Origin: Progne subis subis
Taxonomy: Eukaryota; Chordata; Aves; Passeriformes; Hirundinidae
DNA length: 64,000 nucleotides
Assembly (NCBI GenBank): GCA_022316685.1
Contig: JAKJHU010000085.1
Coordinates: forward strand, 3,038,001-3,102,000
Direction: 5' to 3'
A program made the translations under genes and the position numbers. This document shows, piece after piece, positions 1 to 13,200 of this stretch (its first letter is position 1; every line of letters begins with the position of its first letter). The notes beneath the pieces were generated by a model. The model searched no databases, was not told the origin of the DNA, and worked only from the letters and a program-made list of their open reading frames with translations.

Positions 1-3000
1 TTTAACTTCTCATTATGCTCAACACTACCCCCTAGTTTGTTCAATACAACTTATGGTTGCATCCTGACAGGATGTTGAAGCTGGAGGTGGGTGAGTGTGG
101 GTGGACAGGCAGTGGTGTCAGCACTTTCTCAGCTTGCTTTCATTCCACTCTTCCCTCTCCATCACTGGGAGCACTTAATAGTGAACTTAATTGAGGCAGA
201 TGTGTTGTGAAACGTATTTCTTCCTCTAAAGATGTCTTGCAGTGCTGTCAGTGATGCTTCAACAGTTGGAAGAGGCAGAGAATCCCTGCTGCAAGCTGCC
301 CAGATCCCCACATGAGGCACTCCTGGTCTCCCACTGGCCACCTGTTTGGCAAACAACAATGACTAAAATAAGAATAAAACACAACTGGGGAGGATGTTTC
401 TCCTCTCTGGATAGGTTGCTTCTCCTCTATCCATGCAGCCATCTTTGCTCTGTTACAAGTCAGCAGTTAAAAACAATCTGATCTTCCCCGTGCGTTCACA
501 CAAAACATCAATGAATTACATTGTCTAAAGCTGGTATTTTATCTATAGCAACTGTATTAGCCCTGCTTGCTTACGTGGGTTTTAAAGCCAGCTTTGTAAG
601 AAGATTACTGGGGTGCTAACAGTTTCAGGACACAGCAATGTTGGGCAGGGTGACCACTTGAAACTCCTACAGGAGTGTGAAATGTTCAAAATGGGAGTCT
701 GGGCTCTGAATTCTGTTCAGTTTGAGAGCTGGTGTAGTTCAATAATATAAGGCATTGAGGACATATTTTAGTTGCTGCACCCTATTTTCCTTCTTCCTGA
801 TGTGTTCTCTCAAGACACAGACAAAACCTTTGATGCAGGGTCCCAGTTCAGTTGTTGATTTTTTTTCTCTGTGCACATAACTGCATGCTTGGGTGCCTCT
901 TTTTCCAAGAAGAAACCTTTATTAAACTTTATGAAGGCATTAGGTGCTTGTGTGGAATGTGTTCTCAGCTCTCTGAGAAATCAGACTTTTGCTGTAGTTT
1001 TCAGCATAATTATATCAGTTTTTTGGGCTACAGTTTTTTACCTGTTCTGTTGGTAAAGTGCTCCAGTGTAAATGAACACATGTAAGTGTAATCTTGGTGT
1101 GTGCTAGATTAAGCAAATAGCAACTGACAGAAAATGCTGAGGCACTTAGTCCTGAGCAGATCAGGCTGTAAGTGCGTCTTAAACAAAAAAAATCCAGACA
1201 GTGTTTTTAAAATGCACTTGTCCTGCTTAAAGATTTCACAGGTTTTATATCAGATAAAGCTTTCAATTGTCTGGTTTTATGGAGACTGTGTACAGTTTTA
1301 TAAGTCAGGAGTGCTGCTGGGACCCTTGTGTGTCATACTCTGGTTTTCCTGCTCCATGAGTTCCCAGCTCCTGTCTTTTGAGCCCTTTATTCAGCTGCTT
1401 TCTAGTTCACCCAAAGGGGGAAGATCCTTTTCTTTCTGGTAACAGAAGGTAGTTTCCACTTTTCTTACCACCTCCAAGAAAGGGGGGTAAGGGAAGATGC
1501 AGAGATAGAGAAATACCTTCTGTAGCCTTTCCCATGCTGACAAATCCTAGTTTTGATCCTTAGCTGAAATATTGTGTCCAGGAACATGGAGGCTCTAATT
1601 AAATATGAGCAAACATGATAGATATTTAAACAAGCAGTACCATTATTCCTGTATAATACAGAGCTTTTGCACACAGGTCACTGCTCTGTGACTCCTGCCG
1701 GGTGTTAATCCAGCTAAAGAAGTTGCCTTTTTCATCCTCTTTGTCAGCAACATTCCTGTTTCTCCAGTTCTACACGCTGGGGAGCTGTGTCAGCCCACTG
1801 AGTGCCCTGAGGAGCGTGCTGGTGTCTCCAGGGACACAGCCAAGTGCAGGGAGCTGGACGTGCAGGGCACTTCTTGTGATCAGCTTGAGAGTCTCAGATG
1901 GGCGAGGAAGAAAAAAGGAATTTTACTTACTTCTAAATGAGAATCCAGTTTTAGTCTGAAAGACTGGCAGGAGGAGTAGCTTGTGTCATTTAGCTGTTGG
2001 GGGGAAAAGGAGCGAGTCCTTACACTGCTGTGTTGGGAGGATCTCCAGGCAGAACAGACCCAGGCTTTTATCTGTGGTGGTGTTGGGACCAATCTGTGAG
2101 ATCCCAGAGAGCAGCAAGGCTTTTGGGACCCATCCCAAAGAAGAGCACAGAAATGCAGAGTTGGTTGCTGTGCATGTTTTGTACCTTTGGGCACTTTTGG
2201 CTGGTATCCTGCAAAACTCAGCCACCACCTCAAAGCCAGCTGACAAATGAAAGTAATGATTTAATTGTCTGGCTCACAGTAATCAGCGGAGAGCTGTGAT
2301 CTTGCCTTGAGGGATGCTGTGTAGAGTGGTGGAAAGGAGAATTGCTTAGAACAGAACTGAAGGTGGTGAGCTGTGGCAAAGTAGCAACTGCTCCAAAGCA
2401 CTGAGATCTTTCCGTTTTCCTTGCACTCTGGCCCCCTGATGATCCCATCCAAGAAATGCTCAGTGGAAATACTTGGCCTCAATTAAAGAGCTGCTTTCGT
2501 CACACAGAATGACATTTTGGTCTGTTCTGGTTCATCTATTTCAGATTATTTAGGGAGGCATATTTGTCTTACAAGAAAAATCACTGAGGTTTTGGGATAC
2601 TGTGCCTTGTATAAACCTTGACCCCAAGGGAAAAATAGCAAAATAAATAATGCTTTTATGGGCATGAGCTTTTACTGCACTTTATGTGCTGGAGAACTTC
2701 ACTGAACAAACAGCTATAAGCTGTAGGCAGTTCTGGGGAGTCATTTATATCTTAACATGGCATGAGGCTTTTATTCACAGTTGTGTGTTCTGTAGAAATT
2801 GTTGGGCATAAGTCATAATGCTGTTTTAAAAGTTACTCCCCAAAGCACAGCAGCTTTCAGTAGCTGCACTGGCACTGCTGGTTTAAGAAACTGATCTCAC
2901 TGATTATTTTTTTTTTTAATGAGGAAGAATCTCAGCTTAAGAGATTAAAATTAAAGTTCATTTTTTACATAGTTGTAAAAGGATGGATTTTTTTTTTTTC

Positions 3001-4176
3001 CAAGCAATGTAGAATAACCTCACAAAAATGCATGTTGGTACCATTAATATAGCAGAAATTGCTGTAAAGATCTGTGGTCTTAGTTCCTGTTCTGAAATGA
3101 GAAGTTCCTGGCACTGGTGGATGTTTGCTGTCTGCAGATACTTGGGGTGCACCTGCAGTCCAGATCTCAGTGCCCACCACTGCTGTTGAACAGGTTGGAA
3201 AGCATTTTTATTGCCATTTAAGTTTTACTTTCAAATGTAGAATTCTAATTAGATGTCAGACTACTGCAATTAGCCCCATCCTGTGCTTTTTAAAAGTACT
3301 CGGACATCTTTTTGGTTCCTCAGGAAAGGTGATCTGAAACTCCAGAGCTCTGATGCACCTCAGTGTAGTTTGTGAATTCCAGTTGCTAGTTTTCATTTGT
3401 GGGCTGGATTCTGAGCAGTGCAGAGTCAGGCTCAGCCACCCAAGCACCTTGTGGACAGTTGCTCAAACTGACCTCACTGAAATTAAAATCTGACTTTCTT
3501 GACATTAATTTATTCTGTATGTCGTGATAAATTGAATTTAAATCTTGAAGTCTTGCTGCAAGCTAATGAGAGAAACCTGAAGAGCCACATTTGTGTGGGG
3601 ATGTTCCAGGGCTTGTCCCACTCTGTTACTCCCTGATCAGCTGAGACACTGGTTTTGCTTGTTTGTGTTTAAGATTCTGGCAGTGTCTACCGGACAACAT
3701 TTAGCTTTGTGAACCTGAATCTCTGCTCTTGAGCTATTTATGATCTTTCCTTACAGATACTGGTTCTTTAATGGCTGTTCCTACAGTCTTGTTCTCTTCC
3801 CCTGCATGCTGCTGTGTTCTCAGTCTGTGTACCCTGATCAGTCCATTAATTTCTTCTCCCAGTTACTCTTTTCAGTGTGCTGCCCTCTTATCCTGAAAGG
3901 TGTATTAATTAAGCAGCAACATTTGTAAATTGGGAATAATATCGTAGATTAAAAAAAATCCCTGCTACAAATATTTTTATAAATGGATTTATTACCAATT
4001 CCTTGCTGTAACCGATTTGGCTTCAAGGTACGACATTGATTATGTGCAAAACTTTAAAGGGTGCTTCAGTCTAGGATTTTACACTTTAAAAGCCGGCTCA
4101 GTGTATATATTTTTAATGTATTACATAGATTTATTCCGGTGCTGTTCCACCTCTAACCGTTCCCCCTCTGCCCTAG
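1..4176 (+). other. AACS intron (3' part), no exon seen
   Basis: This stretch should be intron upstream of the first AACS exon in the window. I looked for the preceding conserved exons on the + strand and found none. The stretch holds short T/A runs, for example near 2908 and 2988, and no recognisable repeat family or RNA gene. The acceptor at its end is a pyrimidine-rich tract followed by AG at 4175-4176. Confidence 0.7.
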
Positions 4177-4274
4177 GTTACTTGCCCAACGGCATCCACG
4201 CCGTGGAAGCGATGCTGGCTGCCGCAAGCATCGGTGCCATCTGGAGCTCCACGTCCCCAGACTTCGGCATTAAC
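4177..4274 (+). CDS. AACS: AACS coding exon 1 of 14 in the window
   Basis: It begins after CCCTAG with the last two bases of a split Gly codon. It encodes [19 protein letters not shown] and then [13 protein letters not shown], a block nearly invariant in AACS. The exon ends on a complete Asn codon before GTGAGT. It is noticeably GC-rich at third codon positions, as is the flanking intron to about 4460. Confidence 0.97.
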
Positions 4275-7200
4275 GTGAGTATCCCCTGCTCCCGTGCAGA
4301 GCAGCCCTCGCCGTGTGCCAGGCCGAGGCTGGGGCGATGAATCCAGGTGCCAGATGGGCTTCTGTTCCCCTCAGCCTTGCTGCCACTCCCGGCACAGCCG
4401 AGCCCTCCGCGGCTTTTCCAGCTGCACCGCCCCGCTCGCTTTCGCTTGTCGCTGCTGATTTTCAGCTTGGTGATTTGAGTGGCTCTTAGCTGCTCGCTGT
4501 TGGGGTATTTTTAGATGGGCTCCAGTGGCCTTGGTGAGCTTTTATTATATTAAGTATGCAAATGAGCAGCAGTGCAACAGAGTTGTCTGAGGCTTGGCTC
4601 TTCTTCCCAAATCCCCCCCAGGCTGCTTAGCCACGCTCCACACTCCAATTTCTTTGCCTAAGTAGTTCCATCCTCTGCCTTCTGGCAGGGTGAGCTCAGC
4701 ACCACCCTGGTTGGTCTTTTCCACAAGGCTTTATTTGCCAACAGTGAGGAATTTCATACTAATACCACTAACCTGATTGACTCTTTTTAGTGTGGAAATA
4801 AATGCTGTGTGTGATATTATGACATCCTAACAGATACGCCCTGGAAGCTTTAGGAACGTGTTCTGGGTTTTTTTGAAAGTTTTTAGCACACATCACCACC
4901 AGATCACTAAGGGGGGTACTAAACCTTTCTTCTATCTAAAAGTTTATGTATGTAAAATGCGGTTTTTTTGAATTGCACAGTATGGAAAACAGTGTTTTTA
5001 GATAAACCCCTCAATTTTGGTGTTTAATCCCAGTGGCTGGGAAAATGTATGGAATAATTATTCCTGGATTAGCACTAGAGGGCAGCAGCAGTCCATGTTC
5101 TTACACTTGAGGGTGTATCACTGGGGAAAAAAATGATTAAAAAAAATCATTACAGCATGTAGTGATCAATCTGTTCTACAAATATTTTCTGCTTGCTCAG
5201 AAAATGATGGTATGGAGTGTTTTCTGTGCAATGTTGATTCGATCTCTTATCTGGGGGAAGATTGTTCACTTTACTTGCATCAAAAAGGACTGGTATGTTT
5301 TCTGTCCATGTTGGTGGGCTGTTGTTTCCAGTGCCCAGCTTTTAGGTTTTTTTGTGATAGCTTTTTAATGAAACTTGGTCTTGGAACGGCAGCACCATCA
5401 ATATAGTTTATTTTCCTTTGGCAGTGTGCATTGGCATGAATTCCAATCCTAAAATCCTGAGGGAGATCAGCAGAAGCCCTCAGAGACATCGGCTTCCACC
5501 CTGAGGAAAAGCCATTCCTCCTTTTGTCAAGTTGCATTAGTCCCGTTAATGTAAACCAAGGCTTTTGTGCTGGGAGGAACAGCGCAGCATTTCCAGCGTT
5601 TGAAGTCCAATTGTGTGTGTGTGTGTGTTTTGTGCAGCTCAGAAATGTCGCTCCTGAGAGCTGCCTACACGCTGCAGGCTCTGAATGCCATCCCTCCCAA
5701 GGCTTCCAGCGTTGAGGAAGTCTGCTGTCAGAGAACCACCGAGCTGCCTCCCACGCACAGCGCCGCTCTTGGCAGCTGCTGCTCCATCTCTCTGCTCCCT
5801 GTTATCCATTTCCATAAATTAATGGCAAAGGGCTGGCCTGTGCATGAGGAATGGTTGGATTTTGAAGTTTAGAAAGGAGCTCTGCTCCCAGAACTGGGTG
5901 AGGAGCCTTTGGTGAGCTCAGTGCAGCTCTGTTTCTGGGGCCCTGCACGGTTTTTTGGATGGAACTGGGGGCTCATGGAATAGAAGGAGCCGTATCTGTT
6001 ACACCTGAGCTTTTTGTGGAAGGAATTCCTTGCTGAGCCATCTGGTTGGATGAAAGTTCCAGTGTAGCAATGACATGTTCCATCTGTTTGTATTGCCTTT
6101 GTATCACATCAGGCTGCCCTGTGGGATTTGATCCTGCCAGTGCTGGGTGTGTTAGCAGGTTTGGGAGGACCCTGCGAGCTGGAGCCATCTCTGCTTCTGA
6201 TTCACACTTCTCTTCAGATTTGACTCTTCTCTTCAGAGTACCCTCAGTGCTCATTGGTGTTAATTTTCAAACATCAGGCAGCATGGAAATGGGCTGTGTG
6301 TGCTCTGTGCTCAGTGTGAGGGTATGTACACACACAGAAATGCACACAGCACGTGTGTGGCTGCTTGGTCTGTTCGTGGGAAATGATGAAAAGGAGGAGG
6401 TGTGAGAATATACCAAAGAAGCTGGAAATTTGACTTCATACTCCCTTGGAGAGTAACTGCAATGTATTAATTTAATCTCAGTTTCTCTTAGGTAACACAC
6501 TAGGGGCTTCTTGAAAACTACTTCTGACACCAGAACAGATTCTGGTGATGATTTTTGTTTTAAAGTAATTGATAAATTTGAATGTCAGTGTGTTGTCACT
6601 GTATTTTCTTACAATGTGAACAAGAAGAAGGAAATAAATCTTTGATAGGAGGGAAAGCTGTGAGGTGACATTCTCAGCTAATACATTTCTATTTAGCCAC
6701 ATCTCTACACATTACCTGTGGCTTCCTGAGGAGACAGCACGGAGAAATTGTCAGGACAGGATTCCTGTCCTTTTGCAGCAGATTTTTTTGCAATGCTGAG
6801 CAGCCCAGCTTGGAAAGGAGTTTTAACAGAGATGAGTTTGATTGTAGTGTTTTTCCTTTCGTCTTCTGATTTGGTACTAATTTTTCTCATTTTGGCTGCA
6901 ATGTAGAGGGCAAACTAGAAAACAGAAGAATAAAGAATGCGGGGAAGAATAAGCAAATGACTCTCAAGTCTGGTTTCTTCAACGTGATCTAGGAGATTGT
7001 TCTTGAGCTGACAATTTTACAGTATTGTGTAATCTTGTAGTTCTTAATGCTTCAAGTAATGGAGCTAGAGGGGTTTGAACATCAGTGTGCTGAGAGCTTT
7101 TATTGAAAGGATTTGCTTCTTGCTGTTGAATACAAAAAGAGCCATTTCTGGGAGGCTGCTGCATGCAGTGTACATGGAAAAAAGGTAAATGCCAGAAGGG

Positions 7201-10200
7201 TTTTAATCTCAAATAGGATGATAGCTGTGGTAAATTCCTGAACACAGTGTTTGCTGGAGGAGACACCTGGAAATTTAGCATTTGAATGTGTTGTGGTGCC
7301 GAGATTCTAAAGGAGCTGTGGTATCTTTTGTTGGTAGTCTGTGTGTGTTCAGTATCAATTTATTTTGCTAAAAACCAGTGGCGAGGTTTCCTTTGTTAAT
7401 GGTGGCAGAACAAAGCTGCCGGTTTGTGTGTGGGGCCAGCTCAGCACATAAATGCATCTCCCCCAGGAGTGGTGTTTGTCCCCCCAGCCCTGGTGCTGTC
7501 ACAGCAGCTTGGGGCACCTGGAGCTTCTTCTGCGGGTGCAGCCAGGAGTCCTGAGCACCTTCATGGACACCAGGTGCCCAATTCCTGCTCACATCACAGC
7601 TGCTTGTCCTCTTTACGTTGGTCTAATCTGACTTGCAAGGTGGTTTTTCAGCTGTTTAGAGCTTGGTGAGCTTGGCCCTTCCCTAAAAAATGTTCCGTGA
7701 TCCGTGGGGGTTTTATCACTGATTGATCTGTTTTAGGGTCATGAGATAGCTCAGCAGGTTTGTAACAATCTTTGGAGATCTTGTGTGAGCGAAGGACAAG
7801 CAGGCAGTCTTTTAACAACCCTCCTGTTAATTCTTGTCCTTGTTCCTCGCTTGTTTTGAAATTTGCATTTAGCACCCACTGAAGTTTCCTACTGTAGCAG
7901 TTCATTTCATTTTTTTGACACATTTTTCTCTTTATCCCTAGGGTGTACTGGACAGGTTTTCCCAAATTCAGCCTAAGCTCATCTTCTCTGTCGAAGCTGT
8001 TATATACAATGGCAAAGAACACAACCACTTGGAAAAGCTGCTGAGGGTGGTAAAAGGTATTTCACTGCTCTCGTGAGCACTCAGAGCCTGCCCTGCCACT
8101 GCTTGCTGCTGTCCTTCCTTCTTTACAGGGTCACTGTGGCCACTGAGGTTTTCAGAACAGATTCGGGTAAAAGCTGAATGGCCTTTGCTGTAATTTTAAC
8201 AGCTCTTCTGCTTGCTTAACTTTAATAGATCATCAGAAATTAGCCAACAGTAGAAGCAGGGGAACGGGCTGATGATGGTGTTTTTAAGCTCAAGCAAAGT
8301 GCTGCTGAAGACAAATTGGGAGGTATTAGAGCACTAAAGCTTGCAGATTTACACGTAAAAAGCTGGCAGCGTTGAGGAAATTACATCTTGGGTAACAGTT
8401 CAGTCCTCTGGGGTTTCAATACTCAGTGCATCAGAATTATGTTACACTGTATGGTTCAATCAGGCAGAAAAGACCTTTGCTTATGTAACTGGATGTAGGA
8501 AATAACTCGTTTTCTTCCTTCTTCCAGGGACTTCCAGACCTAAAGAAGGTGGTGGTGATTCCATATGTATCTTCAAGAGAAGCCATAGATATTTCTAAGA
8601 TTCCAAACAGGTAATGGGGGAACTACTGGGTACAGAGGTGATCTTACACATGGGCTGGGGTCATGCTTTCAGAAAGTTTTGAAATACTCTTCTTTTTTTC
8701 CCTTCTTTTTGTGCAGTGTCTTTTTAGAAGACTTCCTTGCTACTGGGAAAGGAGACCAACCTCCCCAGCTGGAATTTGAGCAGCTGCCTTTCAACCATCC
8801 TCTCTTTATCATGTATTCCTCAGGCACCACAGGGGCACCAAAATGCATGGTTCACTCAGCAGGGGTATGTCCTTCCTCCTGGAGCTGCACTGCCTGCATT
8901 TTCCCTTTAACAGCATCACACCGATGTATTTTAAGGAAAAATTGATTGCTGACAGTTCTTCAGTAACTTGACAGTGAACCTTTTTTTTTATTTGTTAGTG
9001 GCTATTTGAAAGCAAGTGTGGCTTGGTAAGGATATAAAATATTTTGGTTTAGAAATCAGTGTGGAAACCTTTCAGATTCCAGGTGTTTCCTGGGAGCAAG
9101 TGTCACTCACAACAGCACCAGAAGTGGCCTAACTGACAACTGAGGAAGAAAAGCCAAAGAATTTGAATTGGTTGTTTGCAACTGATTTTTTGGACACTGC
9201 TAGCTTGAGGCCCCTAGGGAGCTTGCAGTTTTTATAATCTGGATAGTTTTTTACCTTCAGCATTATTTCATGTTTATCAGTTTAGAGTATGTCACCCTCA
9301 TCGATCCTTTAAGGAAGGAAGCCAGAGAGTTGGGCTCTGCTTGAGAGTAGGTTTTGCATTGAAGGAAAGCTGCTTGAGGCAGTACCTTGTGGCTAAAGAT
9401 AATATCTGATACTGGTGCCAGAATGACCCTTGCTCACGTGCTTTCCACTTGCTGTAGATGTTCTAAAGCTCTTAAAAATAGAGGAAGTGACTCCAGCAGT
9501 GTTGAAACCTTAATTCAGCTATAATCCTTAGCAGAAGGCAAGTTTTTCCCCCATTTAAGGCAGGCAGGATGAGTTGCTTGGAGCACTTGTACCAATGTGT
9601 ATAAATGGAGCTGCACAACTTTTAGCCAGAGTCCCTCATTTCTGCTGTTTGCTCTGCAAGTCAGGATGGGCATCCTGCAGGGCTGGGTGGCCTGAGGGCA
9701 GGATCCTTTGATGCTGTGCCCCGGTGTGTGTGTTCTTGCCTCTCTTTGATGGCAGGGGCTGGAGGATTTGCCCACAGACAAATCCCCTGCTGCCTGTAAA
9801 CACTCTGCTTTACATCTTATCAATCAGTAGCTGGTAGCAGGCAGCACCTGATGTACAGAATGGTCCCTTTGGGACACAAAACCAATGTTTGTGAAGAAGA
9901 AAGGAGGTGGGTTTTGAAGTTTGACAGTTGTTTTGAAGCCATGCTGGCTTTAGACTGGTTAAATACTTGCAGAGGTGGATTAGCAAAAACAGGGGAGGTG
10001 TTTTTGTTCAGTGACTGGTGATAAACAGTAGAGATGAAAAATAGCTGTAGCTCAGATAATAGGACTTTTCTTTTGCAAAGTTCTTTCTTTTCCCATGTGA
10101 CCTGTGTTAGCTTGCCCTGAATCATGACTCTGCTCTCCAGCTGGATCGTGTACAGAGCTACCTTAGAGCTTAGGTCCAGGCTGCTCATCCTTGCTGGGGA

Positions 10201-13200
10201 GGAGAGCAGGGGATGGATGGATAAGATCTGTTGTTCGTGGTGATTCTGTTCCCACTGAGCAGCTCTGCAGTTGTGGTGCAGGATGATTTTTCTTCCTGCA
10301 AAAAGCAAAGGGTTGCATGAGGGACCCCAGTGTTTGAACAGGGCCTACAAAGTCTGTGCAAATAAATTCTTAGATGTCTCTTACACACTTTATTGGGTTT
10401 GTCTGTGTGTTCTAGGCTTAATCTTGTTTCCACTGGAATTAATGGGATGATTTGTATTGATTTGGTTTAAAAAAAAAAAGGCAGAATTAGCCTACTGTCT
10501 TTGTTTTATTTTCCAGCCTTAGTTTAAACCAAGTGTTTCTAGTAGTGAAGACAGCAAGAAGAGATGACATTTTGGTGAAGACATTTCAATTCTTGTATTT
10601 ATAGTATGTTCCAATGCTGGTTTGTTACTGTACTGATTTTAGATGGCAAAGGCAGCCTACTTTAAATTCACAACTCCGTTTATCTAATTCTACAGTATGT
10701 TTCTGGTCTGTTTTCTTGCTACACGGTGGAATGGCATAAATAAAGAAAATGAAGCCAGGTCATGGGAGAGGATTTTAAAAGCTGGTGGCTCAGAGGAGTG
10801 ACTTGTTTTTTGTGATCCTGGAAGCAAAGCTGTGTGGTTTTGACCAGTTGGGTGTGCTGCAGAAAGGAGTCAGTAACTGTTGTTCTTTAGTCCTAAAAAC
10901 ATCAGTTCTTCATCTTGCCTCGTTCATATCAGGCCCCTTCCCAGTCACTCCATGCTCCCAGCTACCTAAGGAGAGAGTTTTGAGGTAAAATCCTCTTCAG
11001 TTCACTGTCTCTCCATCTCAAGGACTTGGGCTTAAACCTCTGCACTGCTGCGGCTCCCTGGTGTAGGTGCAGGCAGATCGCTCTGAGCTGTTTTCTGCTC
11101 ACGCTGCTGAGCCCTGGCCTGAGGAGCTGCTGCTGCCCCTCTCAGCTGCCCAGGTGCTCAGCGCTGCTTCTGCCATCCCTCTGGGCTGTGCTGGGGCTCA
11201 GCAGCAGCTGTTCCTGCTGCTTTCTGACGCTCCAGCTGCTCAGCACTTAAGCAGCCCCGCCTCGGTCCTGAGGAGGACCAGTGAGCTTCAGCAGCTGCCA
11301 GGTCTGGTGTGAAGGGATAAATGCTTGGGGTTTATTTAGAGGGTTGTGAAAGCCCTATAAATAAATGAGTCCTGGAAATTAACTCGAGAGAGCATGTGGG
11401 TTTCGAACAGCTCTGCCTTCTGAGTCCTTTTTGTTTCCAGCCTGAGATTTGAGGTTTTGCAGGGGAATTGTTCATAGCCTATACCTAAACCCATTGTTAA
11501 AAATCCCCTTTTGGGTCTAAAACTGTGAAGTAGCAAAAACTAGAGGAAGCAAAAAGAAACCCGGTATTTATATTAATTGAATATGACTTTTAATTTTGCT
11601 ATTTTGCGTGGCTCTTTCAGAATCTCCTGCAGGGACAGTGTGCTTTCCTTTGAAATGCAGTAATTATGTAAACACCTGCAATTCTTTCGGCGGCCTCACC
11701 AATTCAGTTCGACGGTGTTTCCAAATCCCGATTTTTGGGGTGGTTTTCAGCTGCAGGAGGTGGCAGCTGTAGCTAGATGGCAGCTTTGTGACAGCTGAGG
11801 GTGTTCAGAGGAGGTGAATTCAGACCTGGCTCCTTGGAGCAGTGAAGTGAAAATAAGATTTAATCCTTTATTTTTATTTAATGTTTTCTGCCTTTTCTCC
11901 CGAAGCATGTGCCAGTTTTATGATTCTCCTTTTTTCATTTCGAATGTTTATCTGTAATCTGTTTTCTTTCAGTGTAAATCTTGTTTCATGCTTATGAGGC
12001 TCTTAATATTTTCCCTATGACTCCTTGCATAAATGCAAAAACCATTTTTAATTTTAACATTGGCTACATTAATTTGTCACTGCAGTGAAGTGACTTAATG
12101 AAGTAGTCTGTAAATTTATTTATCCTGGCAAGTTATGCTTTGACGATCAGGAAGGTGGTTTAGCAGCATTTCCAACAAAAGGAAATAATACATTTCAGGA
12201 CATTATTAATATTGATGCTCTGAGCAGTGAGACATTTCACATTTCTAGTCACTCCAGTGTTTACAAGAGATCTGTACTGTCAGGTCTTTTGTCTCCTAGA
12301 TGTTAATAGATAAGACCATTTGGACACATGGTGCTAATGTTGAGCAGCTGATGCAGTTTATGGCAGCTCTCAGTCCTTCAGTCCTCCCATCGCCCAAATA
12401 AATTCAAAATGAAACTGTCAAAGGGCTTCTCTTGGAGAAATCCGATTGCTGAAAGCCTGCTGTTAAAATTTGGGTCTGCGTGGAGTACTCTGCCACTCTG
12501 AGGGCTGTGTGGAGTGGGAAGGGAAGGCAGTTGTTTATTCCATGGATTAAAAGTGATGTGCAGTGGGAATTGCTGAGGTCTAATGAGGGAGGCTGAAAAG
12601 TTATGTGAGAAAATGGAGAATGCAATTGCTGCTGCTGTAGATAGGCCCCGGGATTTACCTCAGCTGTAGTTAAAGGAAATACTTGCTTTAATTCCTGGAG
12701 TACACCCTGCAAAAGCTATTGACTGTGGTAGTGTTTTTGAGGTCTTAATGTGCTGTCCGAGTTTTGCTTTTCATTTATGTGATCTTGTGTTTTCCTTTGG
12801 CTCTTTTTGCAGGGCACCCTAATACAGCACCTGAAGGAACACATTCTTCATGGCAACATGAGCAGCAGTGATGTGATCATGTACTACACAACGGCAAGTG
12901 GGGCTTAAGGCTTTTATAAAAACACTGTAACGTGCTTTTCCTGTAGAGATGGGACAACTCTTCATGCAAATCCAAAAGTGCGCTTCTTTGTGTGGTAAAT
13001 TGTTTTCCTGCGAGGGATTGTCCCATCTGAGTTAAAAAAAAAATAGGTGAAACAATAAAATGTAACAGGGACCTTTCTGATGAAAGGTCAAACCCGTGTT
13101 AAATGTTTCTGACCAAGCTGGTGAGGAAAATGGATTGATTTTTAGTCTCTTAGGTTTATTGATCAAGCTGCCTCATCAATATCAGCCACAAATCAGATTC

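Noticed and set aside
11080..11250. CTG/CAG-rich patch in an AACS intron as a triplet repeat or exon
   Set aside because: CTG words are scattered and not in tandem, and the encoded Leu/Ala/Ser-rich peptides match no AACS region.
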